Shown here: positions 26,281-34,288 of the stretch, piece after piece
Position numbering within the stretch: position 1 is the first letter of the stretch
Layout of the letters: each line of letters opens with the position of its first letter
Program-made: the position numbers and the translations under genes
The notes under the pieces: model-generated
Database searches by the model: none
What the model was told of the DNA's origin: nothing
Seen by the model: the letters and a program-made list of their open reading frames with translations, nothing else
Assembly (NCBI RefSeq): GCF_049341845.1
Contig: NZ_JBMPIT010000007.1
Location: 267,752-331,751, forward strand
DNA from: Curtobacterium guangdongense
Lineage (GTDB): Bacteria > Actinomycetota > Actinomycetes > Actinomycetales > Microbacteriaceae
DNA length: 64,000 nt
Reading direction: 5' to 3'

Positions 26281-26321
26281 ATTGCATACAATCACACCTG
26301 CGGAGCCTTGCTTGTATACAG
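26281..26321. promoter_or_regulatory. Paired GntR/FCD operator candidates
   Basis: Two TTG(C/T)ATACA sites lie 30 bp apart: ATTGCATACAAT at 26281-26292 (a near-palindrome) and CTTGTATACAG at 26311-26321. They fall in the divergent spacer between the peptide operon and the NYN gene. The sequence resembles FadR-type operators (TTGTATACA-like), and a GntR/FCD regulator is the last gene of the operon. Binding is inferred. Confidence 0.5.
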
Positions 26322-26340
26322 TTTGTTTCTGTTGTGTAAA
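26312..26340 (+). promoter_or_regulatory. Candidate promoter for the NYN gene
   Basis: A possible -35 TTGTAT (26312-26317) and -10 TGTAAA (26335-26340) are separated by 17 bp and overlap the second operator-like site, so the GntR regulator might also affect this gene. It is an unusually AT-rich patch for the window. Confidence 0.35.
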
Positions 26341-26407
26341 ACGACGAGCTGTCCACCGGTGTCGTCTGCGTGGTCCGCCGCGGCGGATGTCACGCAATTC
26401 TCGCGAG

Positions 26408-27124
26408 ATGCGCCCTTCTCGCTCGCGCCCGACCGCCGCCGTCTACGTCGACGGCTTCAACCTGTTCCGACGGGCTCTCCAGGGGCGAGATGACCTGAAA
26501 TGGCTCGACCTCGAACTGTTGTGCACTCGTCTCTTGCCTGGCTTCGACGTCGGGCAGATCCGGTACTTCACGGCACGGGTACGGCATGTCGAGGGAAAGG
26601 ACCCGCGCGTCCCGCAGAACCAGGAGCGCTACCTCCGGGCGCTGGCCACGCTGCCGTCGGTCTCGGTGCACTTCGGGACGTTCCGGGCGGACAAACGATG
26701 GATGGCGCTCTCGCCGCTCGTGCTCGACGATGCCGGTGAGCCACGGCGCGTCCGGGTCCGGAAGATCGAGGAGAAGGGGACGGACGTGTCGCTCGCTGCG
26801 CACATGGTGGCGGACGCGATGGCAGGGACCTTCGACGTGTCGTTCCTCTTGTCGAACGACTCTGACTTCGCCGACGCGCTCCGCATCGTGCGAGAACGGG
26901 CGAGGGGGAAGATCGGCCTCGTCGTCCCGACTGAGGCAGCGCCTGCGCGGAGTCTGCTCGAAGTCAGGCCAGATCACATCCGGCACGTCAAGCAGGCGGC
27001 GCTCCGCGAGAGCCAGTTCCCGGCGCGGCTGATCGATGAGCTGGGTACCTTCGGCCGGCCGAGCGCCTGGCAAGTACAGAAGCCCCTCTCGCTGGAGAAG
27101 GGCTTCTGGCCGGTTAGCCGTTGA
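26408..27124 (+). CDS. NYN domain-containing protein (LabA/PIN-type RNase-like)
   Basis: A 238-residue protein of the NYN/LabA group. The acidic active-site motifs are visible: AAVYVDGFNLFRR near the N-terminus, EKGTDVSLAAHMVADAM in the middle, and LLSNDSDFADALR near residue 160. These sites bind Mg and cleave RNA in related enzymes. Start ATG 26408 is near the domain; ATG 26387 is an alternative. A hairpin overlaps the last codons, so the C-terminal tail (QKPLSLEKGFWPVSR) is encoded by the terminator itself. It is followed by an orphan nuclease gene, but no functional link is proved. Confidence 0.82.
   Translation: MRPSRSRPTAAVYVDGFNLFRRALQGRDDLKWLDLELLCTRLLPGFDVGQIRYFTARVRHVEGKDPRVPQNQERYLRALATLPSVSVHFGTFRADKRWMALSPLVLDDAGEPRRVRVRKIEEKGTDVSLAAHMVADAMAGTFDVSFLLSNDSDFADALRIVRERARGKIGLVVPTEAAPARSLLEVRPDHIRHVKQAALRESQFPARLIDELGTFGRPSAWQVQKPLSLEKGFWPVSR
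27078..27107. terminator. Hairpin overlapping the end of the NYN gene
   Basis: AGAAGCCCCTCTC (27078-27090) pairs with GAGAAGGGCTTCT (27095-27107), 12 of 13 positions, with a 4-nt loop. It looks like a terminator, but the stop codon of the NYN gene lies 15 bp further on, so the gene reads through it. Confidence 0.55.
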
Positions 27125-27169
27125 CGTGGCACCCCGGGGGGTGACTTCAGCCTAGGCGGCCACGAGCGC

Positions 27170-27197
27170 TTGACGCAACTGGAACTTCACATACGCT
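27170..27197 (+). promoter_or_regulatory. Candidate promoter for the HsdR-N-like gene
   Basis: TTGACG (27170-27175) and TACGCT (27192-27197) are separated by 16 bp, in an AT-richer stretch 95 bp upstream of the ATG at 27292. The -10 is a weak match to the consensus. Confidence 0.3.
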
Positions 27198-27291
27198 ATG
27201 GTCGGCGCAATGACCCGCGAACTGGGGTCCTGAGCGATTCTCGATGTCGACTGTCCTTCAACTACGGTCGCATTGATCGAGGGGAGAGACG

Positions 27292-28389
27292 ATGGAGTTC
27301 GAAGAACGACTCGCAGCGCTGGCCGCGAAGGTGCAGAACCAGCGAGACGCGATCCAGACCGAAGAGGCCACAAAGAACGCGTTCGTGATGCCGTTCATCT
27401 CGACGATCCTCGGCTACGACGTGTTCAACCCGCTCGAGGTGGTGCCGGAGTTCACGGCCGACGTCGGCGTCAAGCGTGGCGAGAAGGTCGACTACGCGAT
27501 CATGCGAGACGGGGAGGTGCAGATCCTCATCGAGTGCAAGAAGTCGACGGAGCCGCTCAAGATCGAGCACGCGTCCCAGCTCTTCCGGTACTTCTCGGTC
27601 ACGAACGCTCGGATCGCCGTCCTCACCAACGGCGAGGTCTACAACTTCTACACGGACCTCGACGCGCCGAACAAGATGGACGACCGTCCGTTCCTCGTCC
27701 TCGATCTGGCGGACATCGACGAGACGCTCCTGCCGGAGCTCCGGAAGCTCACGAAGGACGTGTTCGACCTCGACTCGGTGATCAGCGCGGCCGAGGAGCT
27801 GAAGTACGTCGGCTCGATCAAGCGCGCGATCGCCGCGCAGTTCCGTGAGCCGGAGGAGGACTTCGTCCGGCTGTTCACGAACCGCGTCTACGACGGTCGC
27901 TTCACGCAGGATGCGAAGGTGCAGTTCACGGCACTGGTCGCGAAGGCGTCGAAGCAATACCTCAACGAGCAGGTGAACGATCGTCTGAAGACTGCGCTCG
28001 GTGCCTCCTACTCGGCGCCGGTCAGCGTCGAGGCTTCGGAAGAAGCGGTCTCGAGTGAGTCCGTCGCTCGAGACGACATCGACCGGGACACCGAGATCGA
28101 GACGACCCTCGAAGAACTCGAGGGCTACCAGATCGTCAAGGCGATCGCCTGCAGCGAGGTCAAGCCCGACCGGATCGCGCACCGCGATCAGAAGTCGTAC
28201 TTCGCGATCCTGCTCGACGACAACAACCGCAAGCCGATCGCGCGCCTCTGGTTCAACGGCAAGAAGCAGAAGTACCTCGGACTGTTCGACGAGGACAAGG
28301 TCGAGACGAAGCACGCGATCGAGAACCTCGACGACATCTACCTCCACGCCGCCGCGATCCGCGAGGCAGCACACCGTTACGCGGGCTGA
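27292..28389 (+). CDS. Orphan type I restriction enzyme R N-terminal-like nuclease
   Basis: A 365-residue protein. Residues about 20-150 resemble the HSDR N-terminal nuclease domain: TEEATKNAFVMPFISTILGYD, then DYAIMRDGEVQILIECKK, which supplies the PD-(D/E)xK core (Asp, Glu and Lys), and QLFRYFSVTNARIAVLTNG. No helicase domain, HsdM or HsdS gene is nearby, so it is not a complete type I system. The C-terminal 120 residues (from about 245) are acidic, then an unassigned domain ending DIYLHAAAIREAAHRY. Similar stand-alone proteins are common; their role is not established. Start ATG 27292 has a strong GAGGGGAG site. Confidence 0.75.
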   Translation: MEFEERLAALAAKVQNQRDAIQTEEATKNAFVMPFISTILGYDVFNPLEVVPEFTADVGVKRGEKVDYAIMRDGEVQILIECKKSTEPLKIEHASQLFRYFSVTNARIAVLTNGEVYNFYTDLDAPNKMDDRPFLVLDLADIDETLLPELRKLTKDVFDLDSVISAAEELKYVGSIKRAIAAQFREPEEDFVRLFTNRVYDGRFTQDAKVQFTALVAKASKQYLNEQVNDRLKTALGASYSAPVSVEASEEAVSSESVARDDIDRDTEIETTLEELEGYQIVKAIACSEVKPDRIAHRDQKSYFAILLDDNNRKPIARLWFNGKKQKYLGLFDEDKVETKHAIENLDDIYLHAAAIREAAHRYAG

Positions 28390-28517
28390 GGACGGAGCGC
28401 GTTGACCTCGACGGCATCGCCAGGGTCGACGTTCGCCGTGTTCTCGAGTGACCCGTTCGTGATGAACGTCGACCACGCCGCGATGAGCATCGACTTGGCG
28501 ACACCGACCATGCCCAT
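28377..28517 (-). CDS. Possible small protein (46 aa)
   Basis: A 46-codon frame on the minus strand beginning MGMVGVAKSMLIAAW and ending VEVNALRPQPA, overlapping the end of the convergent nuclease gene by 13 bp. It uses plausible codons and has an SD-like GAGGCT element upstream. Nothing is recognised in it; it may equally be a chance frame in the 170-bp gap. Confidence 0.35.
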   Translation of the reverse strand: MGMVGVAKSMLIAAWSTFITNGSLENTANVDPGDAVEVNALRPQPA

Positions 28518-28561
28518 CGGCTGAGAGCCTCGCCGCCGACTCGGGTCGTACGCTGGAGGGG

Positions 28562-29356
28562 ATGAGATCCCGCGCTGCGCAACTGACCGTGCTCGTCGCG
28601 ATCGGGATCGTCGCCGGTGTCCTCTCCGGCCTGTTCGGCGTCGGCGGCGGGGTGATCGTGGTCCCCGCACTCATGGCGTTCCTCCACATGGACCAGCGCA
28701 GCGCCTCCGCGAGCTCCCTCGTGGCGATCGCCCCCGCGGCCGTCGTCGGCGCGATCACCTACGCCCTGCAGGGTGAGGTGCACTGGCTCGCGGCGCTCAC
28801 CCTGGCGATCGGCAGTGTCGTCGGAGCGCCCATCGGCTCCAGACTCCTGCGGGCGATCCCGCTCCGGATACTCCCGTGGATCTTCGTCGGCTTCATCGTC
28901 GTCGTGCTCGTCTCCCTCTTCACCAATGTGCCGACCCGCGAGGGCGACGTGCACTTCGGCCCGATCGAGGCGGTCGTGCTGCTCGGGATCGGACTGCTGG
29001 CCGGCGTCCTCTCCGGCCTGATCGGTGTCGGCGGCGGGGTCGTGATCGTGCCCGGGATGGAACTCGCACTCGGCGCGGGTGACCTGCTCGCGAAGGGGAC
29101 GTCGCTGTTGACGATGGTGCCGACGTCGGTGTCGGGCACAGTGGCGAACCTGCGTCGAGGGGTGGTGGACCTCGGCGTGGGACTGACGGTGGGCATCACG
29201 GCGGCGGTCTGCTCACCGATCGGGGCGTTCATCGCAGGGGTCATCGTCCCGCAGGTCGGGACGTGGATGTTCGCCGGGTTCTTGGTCGTGGTTGCGGTGA
29301 TCGTGCTGCGACGCGGTCTCGGGCGGGCGAGCAAGCCCGATCCGCAGGTCGCGTGA
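28562..29356 (+). CDS. TauE/SafE family permease (second copy)
   Basis: A 264-residue membrane protein. The two homologous halves are obvious: GVLSGLFGVGGGVIVVPAL near residue 20 and GVLSGLIGVGGGVVIVPGM near residue 145. About eight hydrophobic segments, with the loops typical of the sulfite exporter TauE/SafE family, which move sulfite or small organic sulfonates. It is distinct from the other family member at 15219-16058. The stop overlaps the next gene by 4 bp (GTGA), so the two are co-translated. Confidence 0.87.
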   Translation: MRSRAAQLTVLVAIGIVAGVLSGLFGVGGGVIVVPALMAFLHMDQRSASASSLVAIAPAAVVGAITYALQGEVHWLAALTLAIGSVVGAPIGSRLLRAIPLRILPWIFVGFIVVVLVSLFTNVPTREGDVHFGPIEAVVLLGIGLLAGVLSGLIGVGGGVVIVPGMELALGAGDLLAKGTSLLTMVPTSVSGTVANLRRGVVDLGVGLTVGITAAVCSPIGAFIAGVIVPQVGTWMFAGFLVVVAVIVLRRGLGRASKPDPQVA

Positions 29357-29979
29357 GGGTCACCGCCGAGGACGTCCTCGCCGCGTTCGCGAAGACGCCG
29401 GGCGACGTCGCGGGTGCCCGGCGGGTGGCTCGGGCGCACCGGGACCTCGACGAGGGTGAACGGTCTGCGCTGCTGTGGAGCGAGGATCCCGGCGCGCGGC
29501 TCGTCGCCGTCGTGCTGCTCGTGCAGGCGATGCGGGAGCGCCCCGACCCGGAGCTCACGGAGGAGTACCTGTCTGCGGCGCGCGCCGAACGGATCGACCG
29601 CGTTGAACTCGTCGACACCGCCGCCGAGGAGCTCGTCGGCGCGCCGATGCTCGACGGCTCGACCGGTCCGCTGTTCGCGCTCGCGAAGTCGGACGTCGCG
29701 TGGGTCAGGCGCATCGCGGTGGTCGCGACGTTGGCGTTCGCAAAGCAGGGCGACGCTGACGTGCCGCTCGCGGTGGCCGGCCGGCTCGTCCGGGAGCGCG
29801 GGGACACCGTGCAGTCGGCGCTCGGCTGGGTCCTGCGCGAGGTCGGCAAGCGGGCGTCCGAGCCGGCCCTCGTCGCGTTCCTCGAGCGACAGGGGCGGTT
29901 CCTCAGCCGGAGCGCGCTCGAGACCGCGACCGAGCACCTGCCGGCGGCCGAGCGCGACCGTCTCCGCCAGAACGGCTGA
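29353..29979 (+). CDS. DNA alkylation repair (AlkD-like) HEAT-repeat protein
   Basis: A 208-residue alpha-helical protein with the AlkD-type repeats: VELVDTAAEELVG, then the hallmark WVRRIAVVATLAF and SALGWVLREVGKR near the C-terminus. AlkD-family glycosylases remove N3- and N7-alkylated purines without base flipping. It is slightly shorter than typical AlkD, and the catalytic Asp/Trp residues were not individually verified. Start GTG 29353 overlaps the TauE-like stop by 4 bp. The pairing with a sulfite exporter is odd and probably reflects only operon packing. Confidence 0.75.
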   Translation: MRVTAEDVLAAFAKTPGDVAGARRVARAHRDLDEGERSALLWSEDPGARLVAVVLLVQAMRERPDPELTEEYLSAARAERIDRVELVDTAAEELVGAPMLDGSTGPLFALAKSDVAWVRRIAVVATLAFAKQGDADVPLAVAGRLVRERGDTVQSALGWVLREVGKRASEPALVAFLERQGRFLSRSALETATEHLPAAERDRLRQNG

Positions 29980-29984
29980 GCGCG

Positions 29985-30830
29985 CTAGCTCGCGAACACG
30001 TCGTCCAGCGTGAACGTCGACAACTTCCGCTCCTGCAACAGCGCGTGCAACCGCGGCAGTGCTCCGATGGTCCCCCGGAAGTTCGCATGCCCGATCACGA
30101 TGTGCGCAGGCTGGAACCACTGCTCCGCGAAGCCGACGATCTGGTCCGACGTGATGTCACCGGAGTCGGCCAGCGACCCGTACCAGAGCAACGGCGTCGT
30201 GTACCCGGCGCGGGCGGCTGCGGCGTCGACCCGGGCGTCGTGGTACCCGAACGGCGGCCGGAAGTACGGCTTCGCGTCCACGCCGTAGGTGTCCCGGATG
30301 AAGTCCTGGTTCCGGGTGAGCTGGTCGATGATGCCCTGGTCCGAGAGCTTCGTGAGCGCCGGGTGGTCCCACGTGTGGTTCCCGAGCTGCACCTGCCCGG
30401 ATGTCACCAACGGTCGCAGCAGGTCGGCGTGCTCGGTCCACGCCGGGCGCACCCCGTTCACGAAGAACGTCAGGCGGGTCCCGGTCTCGGCGGCGAACCG
30501 GGCGTAGGCCTCGACCACCTCGCTGGACACCCCGTCGTCGACGGTCCAGGCGATCCCGGGCGTCCCCGCCGGCAGCCCGGTGATCGTCCCGGCGGTGAGC
30601 GGCTGTCGCTGCAGGGCGACCGGCGGAACCGTCGCCGTCGCCGTCGCGGATGACGAAGCCGAAGCCGACGGCGACACGGAAGCCGGAGACGTCGGCGACG
30701 CAGAAGCCGGAGCCGTCGGCGAACCCGTCGGCCCGGCCGAACACGCGGCGAGCGCCCCCGTCAGCACGCTCCCACCGACCCCGGCCAGCAGTGCGCGACG
30801 GGACGGACGGGAAGGGGCACGGTGGTTCAT
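29985..30830 (-). CDS. Polysaccharide deacetylase family lipoprotein
   Basis: A 281-residue exported protein. The N-terminus has twin-arginine-like SRRALLAG, a hydrophobic core and a lipobox LAAC at about residue 29, then a Ser/Ala/Thr/Pro-rich linker of about 40 residues. The NodB domain (from about residue 85) has the motif-1 TVDDG and the zinc-site motif HTWDHPALT, and later RPPFGYHD. It should remove acetyl groups from cell-wall glycans or chitin-like polymers outside the membrane. Start ATG 30830; the longer upstream frame is not credible. Convergent with AlkD, six bp away. Confidence 0.86.
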   Translation of the reverse strand: MNHRAPSRPSRRALLAGVGGSVLTGALAACSAGPTGSPTAPASASPTSPASVSPSASASSSATATATVPPVALQRQPLTAGTITGLPAGTPGIAWTVDDGVSSEVVEAYARFAAETGTRLTFFVNGVRPAWTEHADLLRPLVTSGQVQLGNHTWDHPALTKLSDQGIIDQLTRNQDFIRDTYGVDAKPYFRPPFGYHDARVDAAAARAGYTTPLLWYGSLADSGDITSDQIVGFAEQWFQPAHIVIGHANFRGTIGALPRLHALLQERKLSTFTLDDVFAS

Positions 30831-30955
30831 CGGACGACATCGTCCCGAACGGGAACCGATCCGCACATCAGTCGATCGGAGGATTCCAGATGGCCGGTCG
30901 GCGGCCGGAGGCCCGGAGCCTAGACGCACGCCCGGGCACACGACACGATGTCGGG

Positions 30956-31825
30956 ATGCTGATCGACGCCGATCTCGTCCGACGCCTCGTCGCCGAGCAG
31001 TTCCCCGCATGGTCGGACCTGCCGGCCACCGAGGTCGACCCGCAGGGCTGGGACAACCGCACGTACCGGCTCGGCGATGCACTGTCGGTCCGGCTGCCGA
31101 GCGCGGAGGGCTACGTCGCAGCCGTCGAGAAGGAGCAGCGCGTCCTGCCGTACCTGGCGCCGTACCTCGACGTCGCGGTTCCCGAGCCCGTCGGACTCGG
31201 ACGCCCGGGCAGCGGCTACCCGTTCCCGTGGTCGGTCCGCCGCTGGCTCGACGGCACGGTGGCAGCAGGCGCCGATCCGGACCGGTCGGAGCTCGCCGCG
31301 GACGTCGGTCGGGTCCTCCGGCAGCTCCGGGCCGTCCCGGCCGACGGCGGTCCGGCCGCCGGAGCGCACTCGTTCCACCGCGGCGCACACCCGTCGTTCT
31401 ACGACCACGAGGTCCGCGACGCACTCGACCGACTCGGGAACGACGTCGACCGGGCGGCCTGCGAGGCGGTCTGGGACACGGCGTGCGCCACGACCTGGGA
31501 GCGCCCTGCCGTGTGGTTCCACGGTGACGTCGCCCCGACGAACCTGCTCGTGGGCGACGACGGCCGGCTCACGGCGCTCATCGACTTCGGCACGTGCGGT
31601 GTCGGCGACCCGGCGTGCGACCTGGTGCTGGCGTGGACGTTCCTCGACCCGGGAGCGCGGCAGGTGTTCCGCGATGCCGTCGGGCTGGACGATGCGACCT
31701 GGGCGAGGGGCCGTGGCTGGGCCCTATGGAAGTCCCTCATCATGCTGGCCGGCAGCGCCGGCCCGGGCGACCGCGCGGGCCACCAGGCGGTCCTGGCCAC
31801 CGCCCTGGACGACCCGGTCGCCTGA
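30956..31825 (+). CDS. Aminoglycoside phosphotransferase-family protein
   Basis: A 289-residue protein of the APH/choline-kinase fold (PF01636). The catalytic loop WFHGDVAPTNLLV and the metal-binding IDFGTCGVGDPACDL are intact; the N-terminal half has WDNRTYRLGDALSVRLP, the nucleotide-binding Gly-rich strand region. The natural substrate of such genes outside resistance islands is usually unknown, so drug resistance should not be assumed. Start ATG 30956 was chosen over a far upstream frame. Its stop is inside a perfect palindrome that should terminate it. Confidence 0.85.
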   Translation: MLIDADLVRRLVAEQFPAWSDLPATEVDPQGWDNRTYRLGDALSVRLPSAEGYVAAVEKEQRVLPYLAPYLDVAVPEPVGLGRPGSGYPFPWSVRRWLDGTVAAGADPDRSELAADVGRVLRQLRAVPADGGPAAGAHSFHRGAHPSFYDHEVRDALDRLGNDVDRAACEAVWDTACATTWERPAVWFHGDVAPTNLLVGDDGRLTALIDFGTCGVGDPACDLVLAWTFLDPGARQVFRDAVGLDDATWARGRGWALWKSLIMLAGSAGPGDRAGHQAVLATALDDPVA

Positions 31826-31863
31826 CGGGAGGCTCGTGGCGGCGCCGCCACGAGCCTCCCGTC
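31824..31863. terminator. Perfect 40-bp palindrome containing a stop codon
   Basis: Bases 31824-31863 are fully self-complementary, 20 bp on each side with no loop in duplex form. It contains GACGGGAGGCTCG, a member of the dispersed motif family, and begins within the stop codon of the phosphotransferase gene. It should form a strong hairpin terminator in RNA, readable from both strands. Confidence 0.8.
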
Positions 31864-31930
31864 CGACCCGCGCTGAGAGGGCGCGCCGGTGCGTCCGGGT
31901 ACACGGGACGTACCGACGATTGGAGCGCTC

Positions 31931-33118
31931 ATGCGCGCACTCACCTGGCAGGGCACCGAGAAGGTCTCGGTCGAGACCGTTCCGGACCCGACCATCCACG
32001 AGCCCACCGACGCGATCGTGCGGATCACGTCCTCCGCGATCTGCGGCTCCGACCTGCACCTGTACGGGGTGCTCGGGCCGTACCTCGACAGGGGCGACGT
32101 CCTCGGCCACGAGCCGATGGGCATCGTCGAGGCCGTCGGCAGCGCCGTCACGAACCTGAAGGTCGGGGACCGCGTGGTCGTGCCCTTCAACATCTCCTGC
32201 GGCCACTGCTGGATGTGCCAGCGAGGCCTGCAGTCGCAGTGTGAGACCACCCAGGTCACCGAGTACGGATCCGGCGCCTCGCTGTTCGGCTTCACGAAGC
32301 TCTACGGGCAGGTCCCGGGCGGCCAGGCCGAGTACCTCCGCGTGCCGCACGCCGACTACGGCCCCATCGTGGTCCCCGACGACGGCACCCCAGACGACCG
32401 ATGGCTCTTCATGAGCGACATCCTGCCGACCGCCTGGCAGGGCGTGCAGTACGCGAACGTGCCGGACGGCGGGACGCTCGCCGTCATCGGCCTCGGCCCG
32501 GTCGGGCAGTTCGCTGCCCGGATCGGCAAGCACCTCGGCTACCGGGTGCTCGCGATCGACCCGGAGCAGGTCCGTCGTGACCTGGCGGCGAAGCACGGCG
32601 CCGAGGTGTTCGACCGCACGAAGGACGTGGTCGCGCAGCTCGTCGACCTGACCGACGGTCGTGGGCCGGACGGCGTCGTGGACGCGGTCGGCATGGAGGC
32701 GCACGGCAACCCCGTCGCGAGCTTCGCCCAGCGCGCCGCCGGCCTGCTGCCGGACGCCCTCGCGCAGAAGGCGATGGAGACCGTCGGGGTGGACCGGCTC
32801 GCCGCGGTGCACGCCGCGATCGACCTGGTCCGCCGCGGTGGCACGGTCTCGCTGAGCGGGGTCTACGGCGGCATGGCGGACCCGATGCCGATGATGAAGA
32901 TGTTCGACAAGCAGATCACGCTCCGCGAGGGGCAGTGCAACGTGAAGCGCTGGATCGACGACGTCCTGCCGCTCGTGTCCGACCCGGCCGACCCGCTGGG
33001 CACCCTGGACCTGGTCACGCACCGGGTCCCGCTCGAGGACGCTCCGCACATGTACGAGGTGTTCCAGAAGAAGGAGGACGGCTGCGTCAAGGTCGTCCTC
33101 GAACCGGCCGCAGCGTGA
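31931..33118 (+). CDS. Zinc-dependent alcohol dehydrogenase family protein
   Basis: A 395-residue medium-chain dehydrogenase. The catalytic zinc ligands are visible (Cys38 in AICGSDLH, His60/Glu61 in LGHEPMG), as is the structural zinc motif with four cysteines (SCGHCWMCQRG...QSQC). The nucleotide fold has GLGPVGQFAARIGKHLG around residue 190. It oxidises or reduces an alcohol or aldehyde with NAD(P). It matches the FDH/glutathione-independent class more than classic Adh by the internal loop YGSGASLFGFTKL. It is followed with overlap by an epimerase-like gene. ATG 31931 is the chosen start. Confidence 0.87.
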   Translation: MRALTWQGTEKVSVETVPDPTIHEPTDAIVRITSSAICGSDLHLYGVLGPYLDRGDVLGHEPMGIVEAVGSAVTNLKVGDRVVVPFNISCGHCWMCQRGLQSQCETTQVTEYGSGASLFGFTKLYGQVPGGQAEYLRVPHADYGPIVVPDDGTPDDRWLFMSDILPTAWQGVQYANVPDGGTLAVIGLGPVGQFAARIGKHLGYRVLAIDPEQVRRDLAAKHGAEVFDRTKDVVAQLVDLTDGRGPDGVVDAVGMEAHGNPVASFAQRAAGLLPDALAQKAMETVGVDRLAAVHAAIDLVRRGGTVSLSGVYGGMADPMPMMKMFDKQITLREGQCNVKRWIDDVLPLVSDPADPLGTLDLVTHRVPLEDAPHMYEVFQKKEDGCVKVVLEPAAA

Positions 33119-34143
33119 CCCGCATCGTGGTCGTCGGCGCGACCGGGAACGTCGGTACCGCCGTCGTCCGCCGACTCGCCGCCGAACCCGACGTGCAGGT
33201 CGTCGGGGTCGCCCGTCGCCTGCCCGACGTGCACACCGCGCCGTACGGCGATGCCGTCTGGCACGCGGTCGACGTCGGCGCCTCCGACGCCGTGGACCAG
33301 CTCGCCGCCGTGTTCCGCGGCGCTGATGCCGTGATCCACCTGGCGTGGGCGCTGCAGCCGACGCACGACATCCCGGTGCAGTACCGCACGAACGTGACCG
33401 GGACGGCGAACGTGCTCGCCGCCGTGGCCCGGGTGTCGGTCCCGCAGGTCGTCGTCGCGTCGTCGGTGGGGACCTACCGCGGGGTGGACGCAGCGGGCAA
33501 GCGCCTGCGCGTCGACGAGTCGTGGCCGGTGGACGGCATCCAGACGGCGACGTACTCGATCCACAAGGCGGAGAACGAGCGGGCGATGGACGCCTTTGCT
33601 CAAGCGAACCCGGACGTCGTGGTGACGCGACTCCGGCCGGGGTTGATCTTCCAGCGGGCGGCTGCGGCCGAGATCCGGCGGCTGTTCCTCGGGAAGCTCG
33701 TCCCGATGCGAGCGGTCCGGTGGATCCAATGGGCCGTGCTGCCGTTGCCGCTGCGCTTCGTGTTCCAGGCCGTGCACGCCGACGACGTCGCCGACGCGTA
33801 CTGGCGCGCGGTGGACCGGCGAGCGGCCGGGGCGTTCAACATCGCCGCGACGCCCGTGCTCACACCGCCCCGGATCGCGGCGGTGCTCGGGATGCGCGGG
33901 GCCGTCCGGATCCCGCTCGGGCTGCTCCGCGGCCTGGTCACCCTGACCTGGCGCCTCCGGATCCAGCCGACGGACGCCGGGTGGATCGACATCGCCGCGT
34001 CGGTTCCGATCATGCGTACGGATCGCGCCCGCACGGAACTCGGGTGGGAGGCACGGCACACCTCCGAAGACGCGTTGCGTGCGCTCGTGTCCGGGTTCGC
34101 GGACGGTGCGAACGTCGAGGGGTCGGGTCCCCTCCGCGGATAG
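33115..34143 (+). CDS. NAD-dependent epimerase/dehydratase family protein
   Basis: A 342-residue extended SDR. It starts with the Rossmann motif VVVGATGNVGTAVVRRL, has YSIHK as the catalytic YxxxK pair near residue 145, and VHADDVADAYWRAV in the second half. Typical substrates are nucleotide sugars, but similar proteins act on flavonoid-like or other carbonyls, so the substrate is open. Start GTG 33115 overlaps the alcohol dehydrogenase stop by 4 bp, so the two are one translational unit. A hairpin element follows. Confidence 0.84.
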   Translation: MTRIVVVGATGNVGTAVVRRLAAEPDVQVVGVARRLPDVHTAPYGDAVWHAVDVGASDAVDQLAAVFRGADAVIHLAWALQPTHDIPVQYRTNVTGTANVLAAVARVSVPQVVVASSVGTYRGVDAAGKRLRVDESWPVDGIQTATYSIHKAENERAMDAFAQANPDVVVTRLRPGLIFQRAAAAEIRRLFLGKLVPMRAVRWIQWAVLPLPLRFVFQAVHADDVADAYWRAVDRRAAGAFNIAATPVLTPPRIAAVLGMRGAVRIPLGLLRGLVTLTWRLRIQPTDAGWIDIAASVPIMRTDRARTELGWEARHTSEDALRALVSGFADGANVEGSGPLRG

Positions 34144-34169
34144 CGGGCGGGGGCGGGGCAGGGCGGGGG

Positions 34170-34239
34170 CCGTTTCGCGCGTGGGAAGACGAATCGCGCG
34201 TAGGAGGTCGACTTTCCGGGCCTCCTACGCGCGAAACGG
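34170..34239. repeat. Intergenic inverted-repeat element
   Basis: CCGTTTCGCGCGT (34170-34182) pairs perfectly with ACGCGCGAAACGG (34227-34239), and TCGCGCGTAGGAGG inside pairs with CCTCCTACGCGCGA with a loop of about 13 nt. The two alternatives share one arm, so the element can fold in two ways. It lies between the epimerase and the DUF6314 gene and may be a terminator or a small REP-like repeat. Confidence 0.6.
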
Positions 34240-34288
34240 CTTCCTACGGCGGGCGTGATGGGAACGACCGTGCGGGTACGCTCGCCCC

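Noticed and set aside
26217..26291. N-terminal extension of the SBP gene upstream of the assigned start
   Set aside because: It would run through the promoter/operator region and place the lipoprotein signal internally. The ATG at 26216 gives a normal signal.
30956..31825. Aminoglycoside resistance gene
   Set aside because: The APH fold is shared with many metabolic kinases, and no resistance context or mobile element is present, so resistance is not claimed.
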